Source: Ctena decussata (Eukaryota; Mollusca; Bivalvia; Lucinida; Lucinidae). Taken from it: a DNA stretch of 64,000 nucleotides. The DNA is taken from positions 33,006,166-33,070,165 of the forward strand of contig OZ022508.1 of NCBI GenBank assembly GCA_963989385.1. The letters run 5' to 3'. The stretch's first letter is position 1. Each line of letters starts with the position of its first letter. Under the pieces are notes generated by a model, which made no database searches, was not told the origin of the DNA, and saw only the letters and a list, made by a program, of their open reading frames with translations. Below are positions 56,560 to 64,000 of this stretch, in pieces. The position numbers and the translations under genes are program-made.

Positions 56560-58190
56560 TATACGTGTGTGAAGCTGACAGGGGTATGGAGTCTGGAATA
56601 TGGCCATCGAATCCCATGTATGTTAATGCCCAGCATGGGGTGCGCAATTCGACGAATCACGTGTATGGTTTTGGCTAGCCTGGGTTTCACCACTCGATAA
56701 AATCCATGCATGGTATGTGAATCCCATGGGTAGTATTGCCTAGCATGGTTTTGGCTATCATGGTGTTTGGTATTCAGCGAATCCCATGCATGGTATTCGA
56801 ATCCCATGCACTGTATTGTCCATCATGGTACTGGTTAGCATTGGGCTTGCTATTCGACAAATCGTATGCATTGCGTTGTTCAGTATGATATTCGCTAGCA
56901 TAGAGCTCGCCTTTCGACGAATCTGATGTGTGGAATCTGCACATGGTCTTGTCCAATATGTTAATGGCTAGCATGGGATTCGTCATTCGACAACTCTCGT
57001 GATGGCATTCAAATCCCATGCATGATATTGCCAAGCATAACCTTGGCTACCATGGGATTCGCCATTGGATGAATCCCATACATGGTCTTCAGGTCCCATG
57101 CATGGTATTTCCCAGAATGAAACTGGCTAGCATGGGGTGCGCCATTAGATAAATTCTATGAAAGGTATGAGCGAGCATGATATTGGCTAGCATGGGGATC
57201 AAATCTGACGAATCCCATGCAAGGTGTTGTCCAATATTATATTGGCTAGAACTGAGTTTGCTATTTGTCGAATCCCATCCATCGTATTCGACTCCATGCT
57301 AGTCAATGCTGGGTATTAGCATTTTTGTGATGCGTCAAATGCCGAAGCCAAAGCAACCCAACACCAGGCGCGGAAGTCGTCAAAGGGCGAAGGCCATCTT
57401 ACTTACCCTGCTGGGCAATACCATGAATGAAATTCGAATACCATGCACCTTATACTTGGAATTTTATCAACTCAGTGTTAGCTAATACCTTGCTGCGCAA
57501 TGCTAAGCATGTGATTCATCGAACTGCAACCCGTATGCCAGCCACTACCATGCATGGGACCATGTTGAGCAAACTCATGCTTAAACTGGGACTCGAATAT
57601 CATGCATGGGATTCGTCGAATTGCACCCCGCATGCGTTATATCACCATGAATGGAATTCTTCGAATGGCATATCCTAATACTTGCCAGGACCATGCCGAG
57701 CAGTACCATGCTTGGGACTCGAATACTATGCATGGGATTCGTCGAACAGCGAAATCCATGCTAGCCAATTCCATTCGAGAGCAATACTGTGCATGGGATA
57801 CGAATACCGTAGATGGGATTCTTCGGTGCAAGCCAATACGTTGCTGTGCATTATTTTGGTTGGGATTCAGATGCCAAGCATTAAGTCGAAAGGCGAACCC
57901 CATATTAGCCTGTACCATGCTGAGCAATACCATGCATGAGACTCAAATATCATGCAAGGGATTCGTCGAATGGCGAACCTGAAGCTGGCCAATACCATGC
58001 TGGGCAATACTACGCTTGGGATTCGAATATCATAATTTGGATGGATTTAATGGAATGGCGAATTTCCTACTAGCCATTCACCATATATGGGAATAGTATA
58101 CAGTGCATGGAATTAGCACCATGCTACTTTGTGTCATGCTGGGTAATGCCAAGCATGGGATTCAAATACCATATACCATACTCAAAACCC
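56560..58190. repeat. ~80-bp repeat in two opposed blocks
   Basis: Left block (about 56590-57300): CGAATCCCATGCATGGTATT units with GGCTAGCATGGG and CGCCATTCGACGAATC. Right block (about 57410-58190): the same in reverse (ATGCATGGGATTCGTCGAAT, GCTAGCCAATACCATGC). The turning point is near 57300-57410 and includes non-repeat sequence. Frames here are artefacts. Confidence 0.85.
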
Positions 58191-59348
58191 CGTGCCAACT
58201 TTACACAGAATATCATTGACTTGGAGATGACAAATTACTGAGGCAAATGCATTCACCCCGATAGCTAATGCAAATACACCAAGCTATTCTGTGAATGCAT
58301 TTAGCCGACTAAGAATGATAAGCAAGTCAGCAAAAATGGCGACATGTTTGCTAAAAGATCGAGTGCTTTGGAACGAAAAAATACGTTCTCGTTCCAAAAA
58401 TAACAAAGATCAACAGACGTGGTGTTCCATTCGGCATTCTTGGTCATGCATTTTCTCCTCACAAATCAACGGATTTAGCTAATCTGTAAGCAAATCTCTT
58501 CGTAATGATGACGGATTATTTTACCTGGCGGTATTTGGAACTGAGCCGAAGCATATTCGTTAATACCTACGCGCTGTGATCATCCACTGTCAGACTCACG
58601 CAGTACAATCTTTAAGCCCAAACCGTAAAGGTGAGGTAGAAGTACGGCCGTTTTTTCGACGGAGATTCCCAAATGGCTTCAGAAAAACACAAATATACAT
58701 TCGCATTTATTGTTTTAGATTAAACTAAGTGCAGTCTTTACTACATATAAAATAGACTAGAATTTAATAATCATTATGGTAATCTCTTGTCTCGTGCAAA
58801 CGGCGAGTCTGTTACAAATTAGTAAATGTCACAAGTCTCGTGTGAACGACTGACACTAGTAACGTTATTTTCGATTAAAAAGTTTGGAAAGCTGGACGTT
58901 GTCTAAAAGCAAGGTAAGTTTTGCTTAGTTTGGATATTTTCTTGATATGTATAGCGGAAATTCCCCCAAAACAGCTAAAGGCCTCAGAAAGGATTAAAGG
59001 CAAACATTGCTAGGGCATATCTTGGACGGTGAGGCTATAGCTAGGCCAACATTTTCGGAGTTGAAATTCGTGTCACCGGTTAAAATGTTGTGACTAGAGA
59101 AAATAGCATTTTTATACAATGTATGAAAATTAAGATATGCCATGGTCAAATAATAAAGTGAAAACACATGTTCACGTCATGACCAGATATACTGCCACGG
59201 TTCAAAGAATACAGAAAAGTTTTATATAAGACCAGGTCTGTTCAAGCTTTACCTATATAGTGGCAAACTAAGCACAGAAAGTTCTCATGTTACTCTTCTT
59301 AAAATGTAACAAAATTGTAGTAATGTTCACACGTGTAAAACAACATAT
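58191..59348. other. Gene-free spacer
   Basis: A small palindromic pair ATGCATTCACCCCGATAGC / GTGAATGCAT lies at about 58246-58300. No gene is recognised. Confidence 0.4.
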
Positions 59349-59549
59349 GAGCGGCGACACGAGAAAACCAACAAAGTGTTGTGCGCCCAGCGCAGACTCA
59401 GATCAACATGGGCATTCACTCAGTCTGATCAGTCTTCGCTGTCCGCACGGAGGTACCTTAGACCCTTAACTGCCCTTAAAGCGCACTGCCAAGACTCTCA
59501 TAAGACTGGGCGGATGCCCAACTTTATTGGTTTTCTCGTGTCGCCGGTC
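59349..59549. mobile_element. GCCGCGACACGAG foldback MITE, copy 10, decayed
   Basis: GAGCGGCGACACGAGAAAAC to TTTTCTCGTGTCGCCGGTC, shortened in the right arm. Centre orientation as in copies 7 and 9. Confidence 0.82.
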
Positions 59550-60102
59550 ACATACTCAGTACCGGGTTTAGTTTTTTAACCAGTTAACGGGATGGGTGGC
59601 CATATTGAGGGCAAGCGGGGAAAAGGCTATAAGATCGGTTGGCAAGTAGGTCAAGGGTGGAAAAGATTAAGAAGTTATTCTTAGCCTTTATTTCATTACA
59701 TCGTTTTTAGAAAGTTATCATTTGCACAATGCTATGTGATCTGGTATAAAATCAAGCTTTAGAATTGTTATAATTTTACTCGATTATGCAGATGAGGTAT
59801 CAAACAACTTCATGTAAATGTAGCCTTTTCCAATTTACCCTTGCCGAGAAAGGTCCTGATCGACCCAAGGTCATCATTTGGACATGCTTTGTAGTACTCG
59901 AGTACTCAATGGAACGAACGAAGTTTCGAGGCCATCAATCTATTAGATCTTAAAAAGGTTTTAAATGTTTTAACCATGTATGGGGATGGTGGCCATATTG
60001 ATCATGCTAAAAGAATTGTTTTTTACATATTTTGTTTCATTCAACCCATGAATACACCGTATGGAATTTGGTTACTATCGGCCAATTGTGTCGGATATAT
60101 GG
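59550..60102. other. Gene-free spacer
   Basis: Nothing is recognised except two related phrases (GGGATGGGTGGCCATATTGA at 59590 and GGGGATGGTGGCCATATTGA at 59982), which suggest a diverged ~390-bp tandem repeat. Confidence 0.45.
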
Positions 60103-60283
60103 ATGGATGGCTTGCGATTTTACGTCCTTTTTACGTCCTACAGTCATATCAGGACAATGGGCAGGTGATAATGGAATGTTGTGTGCATGGGAACCCCGTT
60201 TACGATTGAAAATATTCCCGCTAGGTCAGTAGGCCAGCGCTTAACGTACCGAGCTACCGAGGCTTCTAGCTACCGGGGCTCCT
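60103..60283 (-). mobile_element. tRNA-derived SINE (family B), head rearranged
   Basis: On the minus strand the order is head, body and tail, and the tail is CCATCCATCCATA-like. The head contains a short repeat of GCTACCGGGGCTCCTAG / GCTACCGAGGCTTCTAG, and part of box B is lost. Confidence 0.8.
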
Positions 60284-61375
60284 AGTTGTTTCAAAGGTTT
60301 CAGTCGTTAAAATTTAGACGGATGACAGCTGAGCTGGCATATTTTATAATTTTTCCTGGATCTCGGCGAAGGTGACCAAAAATACTCATGATGGCCAATA
60401 CAGAGGTAAAGTATTTGTCTTTGTTGTTGTTTCAGTATAGGCTGTTAAAAACCTATTTGAAACAAAGGATGGCGTTAGCCAAGAAATTTTTAAATGAAGC
60501 GTTATAAAAATTGAAATTTGTGATGACAAAAGGAGAGCATAGCTCTCATTCTTTTATTTAAAAGTCGCTGTATTTTATCCTATAATCACTGCATGACTTA
60601 AAGACAGAGATGGAACTATATAAGGAGGATCAACTTCCACAGTGTCATTCTGTCTCTTGATCTCATAGTGTCAACACCTCCTGTCAGCCAATAAAATCAT
60701 CATAACTGTTAATTCTGGTCCACTGACCGGTTGACTAAATTTTCACACCTTTACCCGTACAGGTAACATTGTTAAATGCTGATAACCAGACCCCCGCGGC
60801 AGAGAAGTCCTGACCACTAATGGCATTTCTAGCTAACGATGTTTTGAACAACTAGACCCAGAATGTCTGCTGACACTGAGACATTCTAAGCAACCTCCGC
60901 GTAAACCATGTCGTACACCATTCATCACCGCCCATAAAATCGCTTATACCAAACAAATTGACGGCACTGTATTTTATAACGTCACTTCATGTTCGTTTAC
61001 TGTTTATTGCACAAAACTGATAATGGATTAAGAATGTAGAACACGGAGAATACAGAATGTTGGAATACGTCATATCTTGATGTCACTTGACAGGACAGGC
61101 GGCAACCACGGCTTCGACTCAATTTTTTCGACAGTTTACTCAATAAAACTGTGGGATCTTATACTCTCTCATCGACGTCATTGACAAGTCACATCGATTT
61201 ACTTTAGACTGCACACACGGACATGCAATGTTTCCCCTAGGAAGTGTGTAAAATATAAGTTTTACCGTGCAGCTAAATCAATCCTCGATTTGTTTACATA
61301 AATTTTGTAGCCTCACTTACCCGGAAGTTCGGCTAATTCTTTCAACGCCCGTAAATTTTGGGCCTAAAGATTGTA
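60284..61375. other. Gene-free spacer with a solo transposon end
   Basis: 60822-60862 matches, inverted, the left end of the element at 4763-5897 (GTTTTGAACAACTAGACCC). No gene is seen. Confidence 0.45.
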
Positions 61376-61429
61376 CTGCGTGAGACTGGAAAATGGCTTT
61401 GTCGTTGCCCAAAAACGATTCTCGCTTCC

Positions 61430-61700
61430 TGCAGAGATTGTCCGTCATATTTGGCTTCCGTCGAGACTGTCCGCGATCTCTTGCTTCCTGCTGAGACTTC
61501 TGTACATGACAAATGGCTTCCTGCAGACTCCGCGTGCTTCTGCTTCCTGCCGTGGCACTCGACAGGAAGCAGAGGCATGCGGACAGTCTCGACAGGAAGC
61601 CATTTTTCGAGGACGGTACACCCTGCAGGAAGAAAGAGATCGCGGACAGTCTCAGCGGAAGCCAGATATGATGGACAGTCTCTGCAGGAAGCGAAAATTC
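61430..61700. mobile_element. Foldback element made of ~31-bp repeats, copy 2
   Basis: It has the same repeated GCTTCCTGC / GAGACTGTCCG arms and centre as 3921-4250. The outer termini differ: the right side leads into CGCGGACTGGTTTGTGATAT. Centre near 61562. Confidence 0.75.
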
Positions 61701-61745
61701 GCGGACTGGTTTGTGATATAGGTCGATAGTGTGATACCACATTTA

Positions 61746-62079
61746 CCACAGGGTATAATCGATTCCGCTAATTTTCGCTTCCTGCAGAGACTGTACATCA
61801 TATTTGGCTTCCGCCGAGACTGTCCGCGTTCTCTTGCTTCCTGCCGAGAATGCTGCACATGATAAATGGCTTCCTGCAGAAACTGTCCGCGTGATTCTGC
61901 TTCCTGCTGAGAGTCTCTGCAGGAAGCAGAGTCACGCGGACAGTCTCGGCAGGAAGCCGTTTTTCGAGGACAGTAGTCCCTGCAGGAAGGAAGAGTTCGC
62001 GGACAGTCTCGGCGGAAGCCAAATATGACGGACAGTCTCTGTAGGAAGCGAAAATTGGCGTACTGGTTTATACCCTGTG
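61746..62079. mobile_element. Foldback element made of ~31-bp repeats, copy 3
   Basis: The termini CACAGGGTATAATCG and TTATACCCTGTG are flanked by TTAC on both sides (61742-61745 and 62080-62083). Arms and centre (near 61915) match copy 1. Many overlapping frames on both strands are artefacts of the palindrome. Confidence 0.8.
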
Positions 62080-62149
62080 TTACGCATTTAACTGATATTA
62101 TATCCACATTATATAGTGATATTAGTGATTTAAAGTCATGTCAAAGTCG

Positions 62150-62815
62150 ACCAATAAAATAACCAGAAATGTTTTGCCCAAATCAGATGGGTCAAGAGCT
62201 ATTTCATTCTAGGAAAATTCCTCCAGTGACCATGAAATGGAAAGGGCGTTAAGGTCATCAAATGTAATCAGTGCTTTGGCTTATCTGAATGATATTTCGA
62301 TGCAATCTATTCTCTGTTCAAGAGATAGTGTAGATAAAAGGGAAATTCAATATTCTAAGTCCCCCTGTGACCTTAGTAATAGGATCAAGGCCTCCAAAAC
62401 CTATCCAGCTTTGTATATCTTCTTCTGTTGATGAGTCTGTGCTAGTTTGATAAGGATTCGACATTTGCTTCGTAAGATAGGTAGCAGACAATCCATATTT
62501 AGACCTTCTGTGAGCTTGAAAATTGGATCAAGGTCACCAAAACCCAATCTAATCTGCGTTTTCTGTTGTTTGTGATTCCATATAAGTTTAGTAAGAATCC
62601 AACGTGTGGAAATTGTAAGCTGGCAAACCAGTTTTAAACATGCTAAGTCATGCCATGGCACTGAAAATAGTATGTAGGTCAGCAACAACCTAATCAACTT
62701 TTTGCATTCTCCTGTTAATGATTTCATGGTACTTTCGTAACAATCTAAAATTTTGTTCAGGTAATGTGGCGCAGACAAGCCAATTTCAAAACATAGTCAT
62801 CTCGTGACCTTGGGC
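62150..62815. repeat. Diverged ~140-bp tandem repeat, four to five units
   Basis: AAGGTCATC / AAGGCCTCC / AAGGTCACC marks recur at 62251, 62387 and 62529, with GTGACC and ATAGGATCAAGG nearby. The minus 125-codon frame (62401-62778) spans the repeat and has no family motif. Confidence 0.6.
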
Positions 62816-62841
62816 CCTACCGATTGCGCTACGCGGCCCTG
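62812..62841 (-). mobile_element. Head fragment of SINE family A
   Basis: GGGCCCTACCGATTGCGCTA then CGCGGCCCTGCC is nearly identical to the head of the SINE at 40208-40474. Only about 30 bases remain. A short ACATACAGACATACATAAAC repeat follows. Confidence 0.7.
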
Positions 62842-62879
62842 CCAGTTAAACATACAGACATACATAAACGTTAAACATA

Positions 62880-63861
62880 CAGACATACATAAACACATAT
62901 ACCAGACCCTGAAAAGAAGTAGAAATGAATCAGTTTAAAACATTTTTAACGTGTTTCTTCATAGATCATGGAAAACAAAAGTGCTAGGATCTTGTATGAT
63001 CGAGTCGTACAAGAAATTGATGACCTTGATTTTTATGATTAAAATGATTAAGATGTTCTGTCAGAAAAAGCATTAGCTGAATAGCAGCCATGGTAAAAAT
63101 GAAATTGACTGGAACTGTTTTTGTCCTTAATTACAGTAAAATATTCCTATTTAGCGGGCATATTTAACCCGAGCCTCTAATTATATGTTAAGGATGCGCT
63201 ATCATTTGCGTCAAATCAGGAGAAAAAGTGACTGTTATCATTTGTGAACAGCAAAGACTCTTATCAGACTGCGCATCCGCGCAGTCTAATTAAAGTCTTC
63301 CCTGTTCGCATGACTCTGAAGATAATTATGAATATAATTGTAAAGTAAAAGCAGAGACCCTGATCGACCAGCACAGGTTGATCTGAGTCTTGGCTCTGCA
63401 CAAAAAAAATGTATGATTTTTCTCCTTTCAATAACAAAAAAGTTGGATGACTTGTGGTCAGTCATTATCCTGAGCCCAATGGACAACAGCCATGACAACC
63501 CAAGCTCTGGCCAGTTTTAAAATGCCTGTTTAATCAAAACAGTGCAACTTAAAGTAATGGGAACTCTGTTCAACTCAGAGAAACTGTGTCTTCGTGCGTG
63601 CACGAACGCAGACTCGGATCAGCTTGTACCACTATGCAAATTCATAGGGATTTAAATTCGAAGATTTGACTTCAAAATGCACAGGCTGATCTGAGTCTTT
63701 TGGTACGTAAATTATGTGTGAGAGACCTTTCTATCTTGACGCGACCCAAATATTCATGGAAAGTAAGCATTTTCAGAAGTTCCTCTCTGTTTGGCTATCG
63801 GGAAAAGAAATAAACGCATCATCTTTCATATTTTTTGCCAATGAAATACATGAAGCTTAAG
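62880..63861. other. Spacer with decayed foldback pieces
   Basis: 63252-63310 (GACTGCGCATCCGCGCAGTC) and 63609-63699 (GACTCGGATCAGCTT to GCTGATCTGAGTC) are short inverted pairs resembling the inner arms of the GCCGCGAC MITE. No gene is seen. Confidence 0.45.
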
Positions 63862-63946
63862 GTTCAATTCTCCTATCGACGTTCCCCAAGTGGCTCAGCG
63901 GTACGTAACCATAGTTGCACACACCTGGCGCCGAGTGTCCGTCCAA
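63862..63946 (-). mobile_element. Family S short SINE
   Basis: AAGTGGCTCAGCGGTACGTA and CACCTGGCGCCGAGTGTCCG are nearly identical to the copy in the LINE. The tail side is shortened to TTCAATTCTCC. Confidence 0.8.
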
Positions 63947-64000
63947 AAAAGCACACATTTAGTTCTTTAAATCTTGGCCGGTTCATACATATGACCAATT

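Noticed and set aside
61317..62107. Frames of 74-151 codons rich in SRKQ / CRDC
   Set aside because: They arise from the repeated GCTTCCTGC palindromes and appear on both strands over the same bases.
62401..62778. 125-codon minus frame
   Set aside because: It crosses units of a diverged ~140-bp tandem repeat and has no recognisable domain.

Overview
The window reads as repeat-dense, non-coding DNA of a eukaryote, most likely a bivalve mollusc. This is inferred from the type of repeats: tRNA-derived SINEs, many foldback MITEs with CCCAGCAGGCACA-like and GCCGCGACACGAG-like ends, a Helitron tail and tandem arrays of tens to hundreds of bases. The taxon is judged from memory of such repeats and was not tested by a search. 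I see no host protein-coding exon, rRNA or functional tRNA gene that I can defend. Nearly all long reading frames come from tandem repeats or palindromes. The only recognisable protein-coding content is one decayed LINE (about 10.54-15.47 kb, minus strand) and a 3' LINE scrap near 56.1-56.2 kb.

Layout: 0-9.8 kb is AT-rich spacer with scattered foldback elements. At 9831-15796 lies a probable DNA transposon (imperfect inverted ends, TATAA on both sides) that contains the LINE. The LINE keeps an intact ORF1 (coiled coil plus RRM-like region). Its ORF2 (endonuclease, reverse transcriptase, C-terminal zinc-finger-like motif) is broken by frameshifts and by a 102-bp SINE with a 14-bp target duplication. 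At 18.4-25.0 kb a 3538-bp segment is duplicated almost perfectly, and a 469-bp inverted copy of its start lies at the junction, centred on a foldback MITE. At 26.2-27.1 kb is a ~163-bp tandem repeat, and at 28.4-30.0 kb a 1.6-kb nested palindrome. A 33-bp minisatellite fills about 30.9-34.65 kb. At 36-38 kb are short-SINE copies, an ATATCC/AATTCG motif array and a MITE split by another element. At 39.0-39.65 kb are three tandem copies of a unit containing a palindrome. At 39827-41982 is a probable non-autonomous Helitron carrying a full SINE.

From 42.4 to 51.4 kb there are large CTG-rich (~165-bp unit) and CAG-rich (85-bp unit) arrays in alternating strand orientation. Then come a 1.9-kb element with ~120-bp inverted ends (51429-53329), SINEs and MITEs (53.6-56 kb), an ~80-bp repeat arranged as two opposed blocks (56.6-58.2 kb), and two adjacent foldbacks built from ~31-bp repeats (61.4-62.1 kb; a third copy is at 3.9 kb). 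The window ends in diverged ~140-bp repeats.

The elements interact mainly by nesting: SINE in LINE in DNA transposon, SINE in Helitron, SINE at a MITE edge, element in MITE. This gives a relative order of insertions. Nothing suggests an operon-like or multi-gene system. The features most worth checking are the ORF1-UAG-ORF2 layout of the LINE, the snap-back duplication, and the opposed CTG/CAG satellite complex.
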